NCBI RefSeq assembly: GCF_902830275.1
Contig: NZ_CADESW010000007.1
Location: forward strand, 62,001 to 126,000
Origin: Burkholderia stagnalis
GTDB taxonomy: Bacteria; Pseudomonadota; Gammaproteobacteria; Burkholderiales; Burkholderiaceae
DNA: 64,000 nucleotides
Direction: 5' to 3'
Position numbers and translations under genes: made by a program. The notes under the pieces were generated by a model. It saw nothing but the letters and a program-made list of their open reading frames with translations. It did no database searches and was not told the origin of the DNA. Position 1 is the stretch's first letter. Each line of letters opens with the position of its first letter. This document shows, piece after piece, positions 50,135-61,542 of this stretch.

Positions 50135-51919
50135 ATGAAGACGATGGTGCGCAACAAGGCGTTCTGGCTGTTTCTCGTGGTGCTGTTTGCGCTGCCGGTG
50201 TTGCCCGGCGTGCTGCAGGTGCCCGAATACTGGATCACGCTGCTGAACTACATCGGCCTGTACGCGATCGTCGCGATCGGGCTCGTGCTGCTGACGGGCG
50301 TCGGCGGGATGACGAGCTTCGGGCAGGCGGCATTCGTCGGCGTGGGCGCGTATGCGACGGCCTACCTGACGACGCGCTACGGCGTGTCGCCGTGGCTCGC
50401 GCTGATCGTCGGCGTCGTGCTGACGGCGCTCGTCGCGCTCGTCCTCGGCGTGGTGACGATGCGGCTGTCGGGCCACTTCCTGCCGCTCGGCACGATCGCG
50501 TGGGGCCTCGCGCTGTTTTACCTGTTCGGCAACCTCGAGCTGCTCGGCAAGTACGACGGGATCAGCGGCATTCCGGCGCTGAGCCTGTTCGGCATCGCGC
50601 TCGACAGCGGCCGCAGCCTGTATTTCCTGATCTGGGCGGTGGTGCTGGCGGCGATCGTGTCCGTGCAGAACCTGCTGAACAGCCGGCCCGGCCGAGCGAT
50701 CCGCGCACTGCGCGGCGGCGGCGTGATGGCCGAGGCGATGGGCGTGAACACCGCATGGATGCGCGTGGTGATCTTCGTCTATGCGGCGGTGCTCGCGGCG
50801 ATTTCCGGCTTCCTGTACGCGCACCTGCAGCGTGCGGTGAACCCGACGCCGTTCGGCTTGAACCACGGGATCGAGTTCCTGTTCATGGCGGTGGTGGGCG
50901 GCGTCGCGCACGTGTGGGGCGCGGTGCTCGGCGCGGCGATCCTCACCGTGCTGCTGGATTACCTGCAGACGCTGCTGCCGAAGCTGCTCGGCTCGGAAGG
51001 CAACTTCGAGATCATCGTATTCGGCGTGCTGATGGTGCTGCTGCTGCAATACGCGCGGCAGGGCGTCTGGCCGTTCGTCGCCCGGCTGTTTCCACGTGGC
51101 CCGCGTGCGCATGCGCCGCGCCAGGCCGATCCTTTGCCGCAGCGCACCAGGCCCGCGACGGGCGAAGCGCTGCTCGTGGTCGACAACGCGCGCAAGCAGT
51201 TCGGCGGGCTGGTGGCCGTCAACGACGTCAGCTTCGAGGTCAAGGCAGGGCAGATCATCGGCCTGATCGGCCCGAACGGCGCCGGCAAGTCGACCACGTT
51301 CAACCTCGTGACGGGCGTGCTGCGGCCGACGCGCGGCGCGATCACGTTCCGCGGCGAGCGGATCGACGGCCTGACGTCGCGCGAGATCGTCCGGCGCGGT
51401 ATCGGCCGCACGTTCCAGCATGTGAAGCTGCTGCCCGGCATGACGGTGCTCGAGAACGTCGCGCTCGGCGCGCATTTGCGCGGCACGACCGGTGTGTGGC
51501 GCAGCATCGCGCGGCTCAACGCGCACGAGGAGGCGCAGCTGCTGGCCGAAGCGGCGCGCCAGATCCGCCGCGTCGGCCTCGAAAGCCACATGTACGACGA
51601 AGCGGGCAGCCTCGCGCTCGGCCAGCAGCGGATCCTCGAGATTGCCCGCGCGCTGTGCTGCGACCCGACGCTGCTGCTGCTCGACGAGCCGGCCGCCGGC
51701 CTGCGCTACAAGGAAAAGCAGCAGCTCGCGGACCTGCTGCGGCGGCTGAAATCGGAAGGGATGAGTGTGCTGCTCGTCGAACACGACATGGATTTCGTGA
51801 TGAATCTCACCGATCGGCTGGTGGTGATGGAGTTCGGCACGCGGATCGCGGAAGGGCTGCCGCAGGACGTGCAGCAGGATCCGGCGGTGCTCGAAGCGTA
51901 CCTGGGCGGGGTGGAATGA
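50135..51919 (+). CDS. Fused ABC permease-ATPase (LivM-LivG fusion)
   Basis: 594-aa fusion. The N-terminal half (about 1-310) is a LivM permease ([34 protein letters not shown]); a Pro/Arg-rich linker (about 318-345) leads to a LivG ATPase with Walker [10 protein letters not shown] (379-387), a [15 protein letters not shown] signature and Walker [12 protein letters not shown]. Natural LivM-LivG fusions occur in several proteobacteria. It starts 4 bases after the LivH-like gene and overlaps the LivF-like gene. Confidence 0.94.
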   Translation: MKTMVRNKAFWLFLVVLFALPVLPGVLQVPEYWITLLNYIGLYAIVAIGLVLLTGVGGMTSFGQAAFVGVGAYATAYLTTRYGVSPWLALIVGVVLTALVALVLGVVTMRLSGHFLPLGTIAWGLALFYLFGNLELLGKYDGISGIPALSLFGIALDSGRSLYFLIWAVVLAAIVSVQNLLNSRPGRAIRALRGGGVMAEAMGVNTAWMRVVIFVYAAVLAAISGFLYAHLQRAVNPTPFGLNHGIEFLFMAVVGGVAHVWGAVLGAAILTVLLDYLQTLLPKLLGSEGNFEIIVFGVLMVLLLQYARQGVWPFVARLFPRGPRAHAPRQADPLPQRTRPATGEALLVVDNARKQFGGLVAVNDVSFEVKAGQIIGLIGPNGAGKSTTFNLVTGVLRPTRGAITFRGERIDGLTSREIVRRGIGRTFQHVKLLPGMTVLENVALGAHLRGTTGVWRSIARLNAHEEAQLLAEAARQIRRVGLESHMYDEAGSLALGQQRILEIARALCCDPTLLLLDEPAAGLRYKEKQQLADLLRRLKSEGMSVLLVEHDMDFVMNLTDRLVVMEFGTRIAEGLPQDVQQDPAVLEAYLGGVE

Positions 51920-52674
51920 TGGTGGACACGACGATGCCGATTCTCGACGTGCATGGGCTGGCGGTGCGGTACGGCAAGGTGGAGGCGCTGCATGGCGCCG
52001 CGATCAAGGTCGGCGCCGGCCAGATCGTCAGCGTGATCGGGCCCAACGGCGCCGGCAAATCGACGCTGCTGAACGCGATCATGGGCGCGCTGCCGTCGAC
52101 CGGGCATGCATCGGGCGCGGTCGTGTACCGCGGAACCGACGTCGGCGCGCTGCCGATCGAGCAGCGGGTCGCGCGCGGGATGTGCCTCGTGCCGGAAAAG
52201 CGCGAGCTGTTCGGCACGATGTCGGTGGAGGACAACCTCGTGCTCGGCGCGTATCGGCGCAAGCAGGCCGGCGAAGCGAACTTCCTCGATCAGCTCGACC
52301 ACGTATTCGCGCTGTTTCCGCGGCTCAAGGAGCGGCGCAACCAGGCGGCCGGCACGCTGTCCGGCGGCGAACGGCAGATGCTGGCGGTGGGGCGCGCGCT
52401 GATGGGCAAGCCCGACCTGCTGATGCTGGACGAGCCGAGCCTCGGCCTGGCGCCGCTGATCGTGAAGGAGATTTTTCATATCATCAGCGCGCTGCGCGGC
52501 ACGGGCGTCGCAACCCTGCTGATCGAGCAGAACGCGCGGGCGGCACTGCAGATATCCGACTACGGGTACGTGCTCGAGACAGGGGAGTTCGCGCTGGAAG
52601 GCCCGGCGGCCGAATTGGCGCAGAACCCGCAGGTGATCGAAACGTACCTCGGGTTGGCCAAGAAAACCGCCTGA
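51916..52674 (+). CDS. ABC importer ATPase, LivF-like, second operon
   Basis: 252-aa nucleotide-binding protein. Walker [10 protein letters not shown] (42-50) with the normal lysine, signature LSGGERQ, Walker [14 protein letters not shown], and the switch region IEQN. It is the last gene of the second importer operon. ATG 51916 overlaps the fusion gene's stop (ATGA); a second ATG follows at once. A palindromic parS/terminator structure follows 26 bases after the stop. Confidence 0.94.
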   Translation: MMVDTTMPILDVHGLAVRYGKVEALHGAAIKVGAGQIVSVIGPNGAGKSTLLNAIMGALPSTGHASGAVVYRGTDVGALPIEQRVARGMCLVPEKRELFGTMSVEDNLVLGAYRRKQAGEANFLDQLDHVFALFPRLKERRNQAAGTLSGGERQMLAVGRALMGKPDLLMLDEPSLGLAPLIVKEIFHIISALRGTGVATLLIEQNARAALQISDYGYVLETGEFALEGPAAELAQNPQVIETYLGLAKKTA

Positions 52675-52700
52675 CGCGCAGGAGGCGGCGGAAATCGGAC

Positions 52701-52735
52701 GGCGTGTTTCACGTGAAACACGCCGTTTTTGTTTG
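52701..52735. promoter_or_regulatory. parS centromere site in a 26-bp palindrome, also terminator-like
   Basis: The 16-bp core TGTTTCACGTGAAACA (52706-52721) matches the bacterial parS consensus exactly. CGGCG/CGCCG arms extend it to a perfect 26-bp palindrome (52701-52726). A T-tract (52727-52731) follows, so the same sequence can fold as a terminator for the ABC operon. ParB, encoded 3.9 kb away, should bind here and load as a clamp. Confidence 0.95.
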
Positions 52736-52997
52736 AGGTTGGACGTGAGGATGGTGAATGGTCGGGCGTGGATAAGTGCCGGATGATCAGTCGATCACGC
52801 TGTGAGGCGGAGAGGGCGGTTCACAGGCTGGCCGCTTCCCGAGCCTGCCGTCGCACAGTACCAACTGCGTTCCACGCGCCCGCAGATGCGCCACCGGCGC
52901 GGGTTTGGCCGCACAGCTTCGCCGATTGGCCAAAAAAAACCGGCGAAATGAACGGGCCCTACCATTCGGACGGCATTCGGGCGAAAAGCGAACCCGC

Positions 52998-53003
52998 TAT
53001 AAT
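52998..53003 (+). promoter_or_regulatory. Probable -10 element of the mnmG promoter
   Basis: TATAAT matches the sigma70 consensus exactly and lies 57 bases before the mnmG start. No equally good -35 hexamer is visible at 17 bp spacing. Confidence 0.5.
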
Positions 53004-53059
53004 TCGGCCCATACATTTCTCAGATAGGTTCGTGCGCTGTCCTGCGTACGGAATCCACC

Positions 53060-55030
53060 ATGCTTTATCCCACAGAATTTGACGTGATCGTCGTTGGTGG
53101 CGGTCATGCCGGCACGGAAGCCGCGCTGGCGTCGGCCCGCATGGGCGTGAAGACGCTGCTGCTGACGCACAACATCGAAACCCTCGGGCAGATGAGCTGC
53201 AATCCGTCGATCGGCGGCATTGGCAAGGGCCACCTGGTCAAGGAAGTCGATGCATTGGGCGGCGTAATGGCTGCCGCGACGGATGAGAGCGGGATCCAGT
53301 TCCGGATCCTCAATTCGTCGAAGGGGCCGGCCGTGCGGGCGACGCGCGCACAGGCCGACCGTATCCTGTACAAGGCTGCGATCCGTCACCGCCTCGAGAA
53401 TCAGCCCAATCTGTGGCTGTTCCAGCAGGCGGTCGACGACCTGATGGTGGAAGGGGATCGTGTGGTGGGCGCCGTGACGCAAATCGGCCTGCGTTTCCGC
53501 GCGCGCGCCGTGGTGCTGACCGCTGGAACCTTCCTCGACGGCAAGATCCACGTCGGCCTGAACAACTACACGGGCGGCCGGGCAGGCGATCCGGCGGCCG
53601 TGTCGCTGTCGGCGCGCCTGAAGGAGCTGAAGCTGCCGCAAGGGCGGCTGAAGACGGGTACGCCGCCGCGTATCGACGGCCGCTCGATCGACTTCTCGAA
53701 GCTTGACGAGCAGCCCGGCGATCTGGACCCGATTCCGGTGTTCTCGTTCCTGGGCCGCGCGGAGCAACATCCGCAGCAGATGCCGTGCTGGGTCACGCAT
53801 ACGAACGAGCGCACGCACGACATCATCCGCGGCGGCCTCGACCGCTCGCCGATGTACACCGGCGTGATCGAAGGCGTCGGTCCGCGTTACTGCCCGTCGA
53901 TCGAGGACAAGATTCACCGTTTCGCGTCGAAGGAATCCCACCAGATCTTCCTCGAACCGGAAGGGCTGACGACCAACGAGTTCTACCCGAACGGGATTTC
54001 GACGAGTTTGCCGTTCGACGTACAGCTCGAGCTCGTGCATTCGATGCGCGGCCTCGAGCAGGCGCATATCCTGCGCCCCGGCTACGCGATCGAGTACGAC
54101 TACTTCGACCCGCGCGCGCTGAAGGCGTCGCTGGAAACCAAGGCGATCAACGGCCTGTTCTTCGCGGGCCAGATCAACGGGACGACCGGCTATGAGGAAG
54201 CGGCGGCGCAGGGCCTGCTGGCCGGCGTCAATGCCGGCCTGTACGTGCAGGAGAAGGATGCGTGGTGCCCGCGTCGCGACCAGGCCTACCTGGGCGTGCT
54301 GGTCGACGATCTGGTGACGCGTGGCGTCGCCGAGCCGTACCGGATGTTCACGAGCCGGGCCGAATACCGGCTGAGCCTGCGTGAAGACAATGCGGACATG
54401 CGTCTGACCGAGATCGGCCGCGAGCTGGGGCTGGTCGACGACGTGCGCTGGGATGCGTTCTGCCGGAAGCGCGACGCTGTTTCACGTGAAACCGAGCGCC
54501 TGAAATCGACGTGGGTCACGCCGAAGACGCTGCCGCCCGAAGAAGCCACCGCGCTGCTGGGCAAGGCGATCGATCACGAATACAGCCTGGCCGAGCTGCT
54601 GCGCCGCCCGGGCGTCGCCTACGACGGTGTGTGCGGCCTGAAGGGCGGCGAGTGCGGCCCGGCGGAACCGTTGACCGACGATCCGGTGCTGCTCGCGCAG
54701 ATCAAGGAGCAGGTCGAGATCGGCATCAAGTATCAGGGCTATATCGAGCGTCAGGCGAGCGAGATCGAGCGCAACGACGCGAACGAGAACACGCGTTTGC
54801 CGGATGGCATCGACTACCGTGAAGTGCGCGGCCTGTCGTTCGAAGTGAGCCAGAAGCTGAATCAGTTCCGGCCGGAAACGATCGGCCAGGCATCGCGGAT
54901 CTCGGGCGTGACGCCGGCAGCGATCTCGCTGCTGATGGTGCACCTGAAGCGCCGCGGCCTCGGCCGTCGCAACGGTAACGCCGACGCGGCAATGGAGCAG
55001 GGGGACGGCACCGTCCCGACGCAACAATGA
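53060..55030 (+). CDS. mnmG: MnmG (GidA) tRNA uridine-5-carboxymethylaminomethyl modification enzyme
   Basis: 656-aa FAD enzyme that, with MnmE, installs (c)mnm5 at wobble U34 of several tRNAs. The N-terminal FAD motif [19 protein letters not shown] is at about 9-27, followed by [22 protein letters not shown] (about 46-67) and the GidA-specific [13 protein letters not shown] and YTGGRAGDP. Usual family length is about 630-660. A parS site lies inside the coding sequence at 54479-54492. The rsmG start overlaps its stop (ATGA). Confidence 0.97.
   Translation: MLYPTEFDVIVVGGGHAGTEAALASARMGVKTLLLTHNIETLGQMSCNPSIGGIGKGHLVKEVDALGGVMAAATDESGIQFRILNSSKGPAVRATRAQADRILYKAAIRHRLENQPNLWLFQQAVDDLMVEGDRVVGAVTQIGLRFRARAVVLTAGTFLDGKIHVGLNNYTGGRAGDPAAVSLSARLKELKLPQGRLKTGTPPRIDGRSIDFSKLDEQPGDLDPIPVFSFLGRAEQHPQQMPCWVTHTNERTHDIIRGGLDRSPMYTGVIEGVGPRYCPSIEDKIHRFASKESHQIFLEPEGLTTNEFYPNGISTSLPFDVQLELVHSMRGLEQAHILRPGYAIEYDYFDPRALKASLETKAINGLFFAGQINGTTGYEEAAAQGLLAGVNAGLYVQEKDAWCPRRDQAYLGVLVDDLVTRGVAEPYRMFTSRAEYRLSLREDNADMRLTEIGRELGLVDDVRWDAFCRKRDAVSRETERLKSTWVTPKTLPPEEATALLGKAIDHEYSLAELLRRPGVAYDGVCGLKGGECGPAEPLTDDPVLLAQIKEQVEIGIKYQGYIERQASEIERNDANENTRLPDGIDYREVRGLSFEVSQKLNQFRPETIGQASRISGVTPAAISLLMVHLKRRGLGRRNGNADAAMEQGDGTVPTQQ
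54479..54492. promoter_or_regulatory. parS site inside mnmG
   Basis: GTTTCACGTGAAAC is the perfect 14-bp parS core; with flanks it matches 15 of 16 consensus bases. It is read as ...A-V-S-R-E-T... in MnmG, so it is compatible with the protein. It lies 1.77 kb from the intergenic parS. Confidence 0.9.
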
Positions 55031-55713
55031 CGGCGCGTCGCGCGCCGGCGGTTAATCGGGACGGCCTGGAGAAGATGCTCGTCGACGGCGCGAACGCACT
55101 CGGCGTCGCGCTGACGGATACCCAGCGGAACCAACTGCTCGACTATGTCGCGCTGCTCGCGAAGTGGAACGCGGTCTACAACCTGACCGCGATCCGCGAC
55201 CCGCAGCAGATGCTGATCCAGCACATCCTTGATTCGCTATCGATCGTTCCCCATCTCGGTGACCGTGCATCCACGCGGGTGCTCGACGTCGGGTCGGGCG
55301 GCGGGTTGCCGGGCATCGTGCTCGCGATCGTGCGGCCGGACTGGCAGGTCACGCTGAACGACATCGTCCAGAAGAAGTCCGCATTCCAGACACAGACGCG
55401 TGCGGAGCTGAAGCTCGCGAACCTGTCGGTCGTGACCGGGCGCGTGGAAACGTTGCAGCCGGGCGTCGAGGTGCCGGAAAAATTCGACGTAATCGTGTCG
55501 CGCGCTTTCGCGGACCTCTCCGACTTCGTTAAACTTGCTCGACATCTCGTTGCGCCGGGCGGAGCGATCTGGGCAATGAAGGGCGTTCACCCGGGCGACG
55601 AGATTGCGCGGCTGCCGGACGGCAGCCACGTGAAGCAGACCATTCGGCTGGCGGTACCGATGCTGGATGCCGAACGGCATCTGATCGAAGTCGCTGTCGA
55701 CGAAGCGATTTGA
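55027..55713 (+). CDS. rsmG: RsmG (GidB) 16S rRNA m7G527 methyltransferase
   Basis: 228-aa SAM-dependent methyltransferase. SAM motif [22 protein letters not shown] (about 87-108), the substrate segment [21 protein letters not shown] (about 53-73) and [13 protein letters not shown] are family hallmarks. It methylates G527 of 16S rRNA; loss gives low-level streptomycin resistance in other species. Start ATG 55027 overlaps the mnmG stop. It is followed by parA in the conserved order. Confidence 0.96.
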   Translation: MTARRAPAVNRDGLEKMLVDGANALGVALTDTQRNQLLDYVALLAKWNAVYNLTAIRDPQQMLIQHILDSLSIVPHLGDRASTRVLDVGSGGGLPGIVLAIVRPDWQVTLNDIVQKKSAFQTQTRAELKLANLSVVTGRVETLQPGVEVPEKFDVIVSRAFADLSDFVKLARHLVAPGGAIWAMKGVHPGDEIARLPDGSHVKQTIRLAVPMLDAERHLIEVAVDEAI

Positions 55714-55766
55714 CGGCGCGCGGTGCGGCGCGCCGATTGTTTGAAGGTACGAGGAACACACCAACG

Positions 55767-56543
55767 ATGGCAAAGATCTTCTGCGTTGCGAACCAGAAGG
55801 GGGGCGTCGGCAAGACGACGACAACGGTCAATCTCGCCGCAAGCCTTGCAGCGCAGGAGCAACGTGTCCTGCTGATCGACCTCGACCCGCAGGGCAATGC
55901 GACGATGGGCAGCGGGATCGACAAGGCCGGTGTCGAGGCGACCGTGTACGAAGTGCTGGTCGACGGCGTGTCGGTTGCGGATGCGCGCATTCGCCCCGAA
56001 GCCGTGACGTACGACGTGCTGCCGGCGAACCGCGAGCTGTCCGGCGCGGAAATCGAGCTGATCGGCATCGAGAACCGCGAGCGCCAGCTGAAGGCGGCGC
56101 TCGAGCGCGTGGCCGACGATTACGATTTCGTGCTGATCGACTGCCCGCCGACGCTGTCGCTGCTGACCCTGAACGGCCTGTGTGCCGCCCATGGCGTCGT
56201 GATCCCGATGCAGTGCGAGTACTTCGCGCTGGAAGGCCTGTCGGATCTCGTCAACACGATCAAGCAGGTGCACGCGAACATGAACCGCGACCTGAAGATC
56301 ATCGGGCTACTGCGGGTGATGTTCGATCCGCGCATCACGCTGCAGCAGCAGGTTTCCGATCAACTGAAGGCGCACTTCGGCGACAAGGTGTTCGACGTGG
56401 TGATTCCGCGCAACGTGCGTCTGGCGGAAGCGCCGAGCTACGGGTTGCCGGGCGTCGTGTTCGATCGCAGCTCGCGCGGTGCGCAAGCGTATCTCCAGTT
56501 CGGCGCCGAGATGATCGAGCGCGTGCGCGCATTCGATGCGTGA
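55767..56543 (+). CDS. parA: ParA chromosome-partitioning ATPase
   Basis: 258-aa Soj-type ParA. The deviant Walker A motif KGGVGKTTT is at about 10-18, DLDPQGNAT (about 39-47) and the Walker B region IDCPPTLSLL are present. It lacks an N-terminal HTH, as expected for chromosomal ParA. With ParB-parS it moves origin regions apart. ATG 55767 (MAKIFCVANQKGGVG) is the family start. It precedes parB by 31 bases. Confidence 0.97.
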   Translation: MAKIFCVANQKGGVGKTTTTVNLAASLAAQEQRVLLIDLDPQGNATMGSGIDKAGVEATVYEVLVDGVSVADARIRPEAVTYDVLPANRELSGAEIELIGIENRERQLKAALERVADDYDFVLIDCPPTLSLLTLNGLCAAHGVVIPMQCEYFALEGLSDLVNTIKQVHANMNRDLKIIGLLRVMFDPRITLQQQVSDQLKAHFGDKVFDVVIPRNVRLAEAPSYGLPGVVFDRSSRGAQAYLQFGAEMIERVRAFDA

Positions 56544-56574
56544 TCCGGACACGAGCGAAGCGAGGAAGAAAGAC

Positions 56575-57468
56575 ATGAACGCGGTGCCAAAGAAGAAAGG
56601 GTTGGGGCGTGGCCTCGAAGCGCTGCTCGGCGGCAGCGCCGACATCACCGAAGCGGTGAAGATCGAAGGCGCGCCGAACACGCTCGCGCTGGCGAAGCTG
56701 CAGGCCGGCAAGTATCAGCCGCGCACGCGGATGGACGAGGGCAGCCTGCAGGAACTGGCGGCCAGCATTCGCGCCCAGGGCGTGATGCAGCCGATCCTGG
56801 TTCGCCCCATTTCATCAGACAAATACGAGATCATCGCGGGCGAGCGGCGTTTCCGTGCGGCGCGCCTGGCGGGCCTCGAGGAAGTGCCGGTGCTGGTGAA
56901 GGATGTGTCCGACCAGGCCGCCGCTGCGATGGCGCTGATCGAGAACATCCAGCGCGAGGATCTGAATCCGCTGGAAGAGGCGCATGGCATCCAGCGCCTG
57001 CTCGACGAGTTTCACTTCACGCACGAGCAGGCGGCCGAATCGGTCGGCCGCTCGCGCAGCGCGGTGTCGAACCTGCTGCGCCTGCTGAATCTCGCGGCGC
57101 CGGTGCAGACGATGCTGCTCGCCGGCGATCTCGACATGGGGCATGCGCGTGCGCTGCTGGCGGTCGATGCGGCCACGCAGATCACGCTCGCGCACCAGGT
57201 CGTCAACAAGCGGATGTCGGTGCGCGAAACCGAGAAGCTCGTCGCGCAGACGACGAAGGAAGCGCCTGCGGTGAAGGCGCGCGCGAAGGACGACGGCGGC
57301 CGCGACACGCGTCGCCTCGAAGAGGCGTTGTCCGACCTGTTGGCGTCGACGGTGAAGATCAAGATGGGCCGGCGCGGGCGAGGGCAGGTGACGATCGATT
57401 TCGGCAATCTCGACGCGCTCGAGGGCATTCTCGCGCGCCTGCGCGGCAACGTGGCGGCGGAAGAGTAA
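56575..57468 (+). CDS. parB: ParB chromosome-partitioning protein
   Basis: 297-aa ParB/Spo0J protein. It starts with the ParA-interacting basic segment KKKGLGRGLEALLGG. The CTPase/ParB core includes GKYQPRTRMDE and GERRFRAARLAGL (about 93-105); the HTH (FTHEQAAESVGRSRSAVSNLLRLL, about 155-178) recognises parS. The C-terminal dimer domain ends at about 297. Two parS sites lie 2.1 and 3.9 kb upstream. ATG 56575 is used; an upstream in-frame start would add 13 residues. Confidence 0.97.
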   Translation: MNAVPKKKGLGRGLEALLGGSADITEAVKIEGAPNTLALAKLQAGKYQPRTRMDEGSLQELAASIRAQGVMQPILVRPISSDKYEIIAGERRFRAARLAGLEEVPVLVKDVSDQAAAAMALIENIQREDLNPLEEAHGIQRLLDEFHFTHEQAAESVGRSRSAVSNLLRLLNLAAPVQTMLLAGDLDMGHARALLAVDAATQITLAHQVVNKRMSVRETEKLVAQTTKEAPAVKARAKDDGGRDTRRLEEALSDLLASTVKIKMGRRGRGQVTIDFGNLDALEGILARLRGNVAAEE

Positions 57469-57481
57469 CGGGGCATCATCG

Positions 57482-58612
57482 ATGGACAATGCGGGGGCGC
57501 CGGCGGTGCGCCGGTGGTTGGGCTGGCTGGCGCAGGAACCCGTGTTGTCCGCGCTGGCCATCGGCCTCATCTTGCTGCAATGGATGCATCCGCAACCATT
57601 CGCAGTACTGGCGAATCGGGTCGACTGGCAGACGGTCGCGACGCTCGCCGGCCTGCTGATGCTGACGAAGGCGCTCGAGCTGTCCGGGTGCCTGATGTGG
57701 CTCGCGCACCGCATCGTGCACCACGTGCATTCCGAGCGCGCGCTCGCGATGCTGCTCGTCGTGTTCGCGGCGGTGCTGTCGATGTGGCTCACCAACGATG
57801 TCGCGCTGTTCGTCGTCGTGCCGCTGATGATATCGCTGCGCGCGCTGGCGCCGCTGCCGTTCCGGCGGCTCGTGATCGTCGTCGCGCTGGCCGTCAATGC
57901 GGGCTCGGTCGCGACGCCGCTCGGCAATCCGCAGAACCTGTTCCTGTGGCAATTGAGCGGCGTGTCGTTCGGCCGCTTCGTGCTCACGCTCGGGCCGCTC
58001 GCGATCGCGCTGATGGCGCTGCTGCTGGCGGTCACCGCGTGTGCGTTCCGCGCGAAGCCGCTCGACCTGTCCGGCGATGCCATCGCGCTGCCGATGCAGC
58101 GCATGCATGCGCTCGTCGCGGCGGTGCTGTTCGTCGCCTTCGTGCTGCTCGCCGACGCGCATCGCGCGCTGCCCGGGCTGATCGCGGTTGCCGTCGTGCT
58201 GTTCGCGGTGCGGCGCGATGCCGTGTTGCGGATCGACTGGCTGCTGCTGCTGATCTTCGTGTTGATGTTCGTCGTGCTGCGCAGTGCGGCCGCGCTGCCC
58301 GCGGTGCACGACGCGATCGCGCATGCGCGCCTCGATACGCCGCTGCGCGTGTTCGCGGCGGGCGCGGCATTGTCGCAGGGCATCAGCAACGTGCCGGCCG
58401 CGATCCTGCTGTCGGAGTTCACGCGCGACTGGCGCGCGCTTGCGTTCGGCGTATCGGTCGGCGGCTTCGGCATCGCGATCGGCTCGCTGGCGAACCTGAT
58501 CGCGGTGCGGCTCGCGAAGGAGCCGCGCATGTGGCTGCCGTTTCACCTCGTGTCGATTCCGTTTGCGATCGCAAGTGCCGCGCTCGGTGCATGGCTGCTC
58601 ACCCACGGCTGA
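57482..58612 (+). CDS. Anion transporter, ArsB/NhaD-SLC13-like (ion transporter superfamily)
   Basis: 376-aa polytopic membrane protein with about ten hydrophobic segments. Conserved features are the WLTNDVALFVVVPL segment, VNAGSVATPLGNPQNLFLW (about 138-156; the ion/substrate signature of ArsB/CitMHS/NhaD relatives) and the second half-repeat QGISNVPAAILLSEFT. The substrate is unknown. It starts 13 bases after the parB stop and may be transcribed with it, which is unusual for a partition operon. Confidence 0.85.
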   Translation: MDNAGAPAVRRWLGWLAQEPVLSALAIGLILLQWMHPQPFAVLANRVDWQTVATLAGLLMLTKALELSGCLMWLAHRIVHHVHSERALAMLLVVFAAVLSMWLTNDVALFVVVPLMISLRALAPLPFRRLVIVVALAVNAGSVATPLGNPQNLFLWQLSGVSFGRFVLTLGPLAIALMALLLAVTACAFRAKPLDLSGDAIALPMQRMHALVAAVLFVAFVLLADAHRALPGLIAVAVVLFAVRRDAVLRIDWLLLLIFVLMFVVLRSAAALPAVHDAIAHARLDTPLRVFAAGAALSQGISNVPAAILLSEFTRDWRALAFGVSVGGFGIAIGSLANLIAVRLAKEPRMWLPFHLVSIPFAIASAALGAWLLTHG

Positions 58613-59102
58613 GTGGTGCGCCCCGTGCATTCGCGAACGCGTCATCCACAGCGCCTGACTGTGGATGGCGCTTGCGTGGCGTCTCGTCGTCGGCGATGCG
58701 TTCACAGCGACGTGTCTGTGGTGAGTCCCCCACAGCGATCAAGACATCACGGCCGGCTCGCAGTGGGGTGATCGTTGCGACTCGCGCCGCGATGACTCGC
58801 CCGCACCGAGCCGTCTGCGGCGACCCATCTTGCACAGTTCGCGACTCCCGTCGCAGTCAGCCCGCGATCTTCTCCGGGGGCGAAATGCCTGTGCAAAAAA
58901 TTGTCCTTACAACTGTCATCGTACGTCGCCGAATCGTGCATTTTTCACATCATGAGCGGTCGTTTTACGCAGGTTTTTGTCGCGTCTAAAGCCTTGAATC
59001 ACCTGCAACTATCGCTTACAATCGCCCGGATTTGTTAGCTAGGCACCCCTGAAAGCTTTCGGAAAGCATGGGGCCGGGTTCAGGATTTTGCGGAAGGCTG
59101 CG
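58613..59102. other. Intergenic region upstream of the ATP synthase operon
   Basis: 490 bp without a supported gene. The first 130 bp carry repeated CACAGCG (58647, 58703 and 58731) and two inverted repeats (ATCCACAG...CTGTGGAT, 58644-58666; CTGTGG...CCACAG, 58716-58735). The last part holds the atp promoter and leader. Confidence 0.6.
58994..59022 (+). promoter_or_regulatory. Sigma70-type promoter of the atp operon
   Basis: TTGAAT (58994-58999), 17-bp spacer, TACAAT (59017-59022). Spacing is optimal and each hexamer departs from consensus at only one or two positions. It lies 81 bases before atpI. Confidence 0.75.
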
Positions 59103-59630
59103 ATGGCGGGTCAGGCGCCGAACGATAGGCACGATGATCAACGCACGCGACGCACCGCTTCAGCGGCCGGCGAGCGGCGCGAGTCCGACGGCGACGACTG
59201 GGATGCCGAGCAGCAAGAAGACAACATCGTTCCGCTGACGCGGGCAGACGCCGAGAGGCTGTTCGGCCCGAACGTGAGCCGGCCCTCGCGTATCACCCCC
59301 TACAAGGTGGTGATCGCGCAAGTGGCCTTGTCCCTGGTTGCAACGCTGGCGTGGTGGCTGTTTTCGAAGTCGCCGGGCGCCGCTGCGCAATCCGCGTTTC
59401 TGGGCGGAGCGATCGGCTGGGTGCCAAGTGCGCTGTTCGTGGCACGACTGAAGGCAGGTGGCTCGGCCACCGTGATGAGCTGGGTGGCGGGCGAAGCCCT
59501 CAAGCTCGGCGTGACGATCGGGATGTTCGCCGCGGTGGCGTACGGCTATGCCGGCGTGCACTGGGTGCCGCTCCTCGTCACGTACCTCGTCGTGCTGAAG
59601 ACGTACTGGATTGCACTGGCCTGGCGGTAA
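59103..59630 (+). CDS. atpI: AtpI ATP synthase assembly-associated membrane protein
   Basis: 175-aa membrane protein with a long hydrophilic N-terminal region (about 1-68) and four transmembrane helices. AtpI is thought to help c-ring assembly or Mg2+ supply; it is not essential. ATG 59103 has GGAAGG 7-12 bases upstream. The position before atpB is conserved. The charged N-terminal extension is longer than in E. coli AtpI. Confidence 0.92.
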   Translation: MAGQAPNDRHDDQRTRRTASAAGERRESDGDDWDAEQQEDNIVPLTRADAERLFGPNVSRPSRITPYKVVIAQVALSLVATLAWWLFSKSPGAAAQSAFLGGAIGWVPSALFVARLKAGGSATVMSWVAGEALKLGVTIGMFAAVAYGYAGVHWVPLLVTYLVVLKTYWIALAWR

Positions 59631-59686
59631 GGAACAAGCAGTGCGCGATTTCGACACGAAGCCGCGCCGGTCCGTTCCCGCAATAG

Positions 59687-60940
<1,254 letters not shown>

Positions 60941-61069
60941 GCTTCCTCGGAAACATGCGACCGGCGCGAGCCGGCGCAGGGCGGAACGGAGACTTGGGGC
61001 GCTGATCGAATGCAACTCGATGAGCGCCTTACCGTTTCATTTTTCCGGAATAGCAGATAAGGAAACACC

Positions 61070-61540
61070 GTGAATCTCAACGCAACCCTGTTTGCGCAAA
61101 TGGTCGTGTTCCTGGTCCTCGCGTGGTTCACGATGAAGTTCGTGTGGCCGCCGTTGATCAACGCCCTCGACGAACGCTCGAAGAAGATCGCCGACGGCCT
61201 CGCCGCCGCGGAAAAGGGCAAGGCGGAACTCGACGCAGCGCACAAGCGCGTGGACCAGGAACTCGCGCAGGCCCGCAACGACGGCCAGCAGCGCATCGCC
61301 GACGCCGAAAAGCGTGCCCAGGCGGTCGCCGAGGAAATCAAGGCCAACGCCCAGGCTGAAGCCGCCCGCATCGTCGCCCAGGCGAAGGCGGAAGCAGAAC
61401 AGCAAATCGTGAAGGCGCGCGAAGCGCTGCGTGGCGAAGTCGCTACGCTGGCCGTGAAGGGCGCCGAGCAGATCCTGAAGCGCGAAGTCGATCAAACGGC
61501 CCACGCCCAACTGCTGAATCAACTGAAAGCCGAGCTCTGA
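61070..61540 (+). CDS. atpF: ATP synthase Fo subunit b
   Basis: 156-aa stator subunit. One transmembrane helix (about 5-26) is followed by a long charged coiled coil (residues ~30-140). The start is GTG (61070), fixed by TAAGGAAA upstream and the family start [14 protein letters not shown]. It is followed by atpH with 2 bases between. Confidence 0.97.
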   Translation: MNLNATLFAQMVVFLVLAWFTMKFVWPPLINALDERSKKIADGLAAAEKGKAELDAAHKRVDQELAQARNDGQQRIADAEKRAQAVAEEIKANAQAEAARIVAQAKAEAEQQIVKAREALRGEVATLAVKGAEQILKREVDQTAHAQLLNQLKAEL

Positions 61541-61542
61541 TC

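Larger units (their letters stand above)
52675..53059. other. Intergenic region upstream of mnmG, containing parS
   Basis: 385 bp without a supported gene. It holds the parS palindrome, a near-consensus DnaA box on the minus strand (CGTGGATAA, 52767-52775), and a TATAAT hexamer (52998-53003) that is the probable -10 of the mnmG promoter. Confidence 0.65.

Noticed and set aside
52767..52775. CGTGGATAA as a DnaA box near parS
   Set aside because: One mismatch to the consensus and isolated; mentioned in the region note only.
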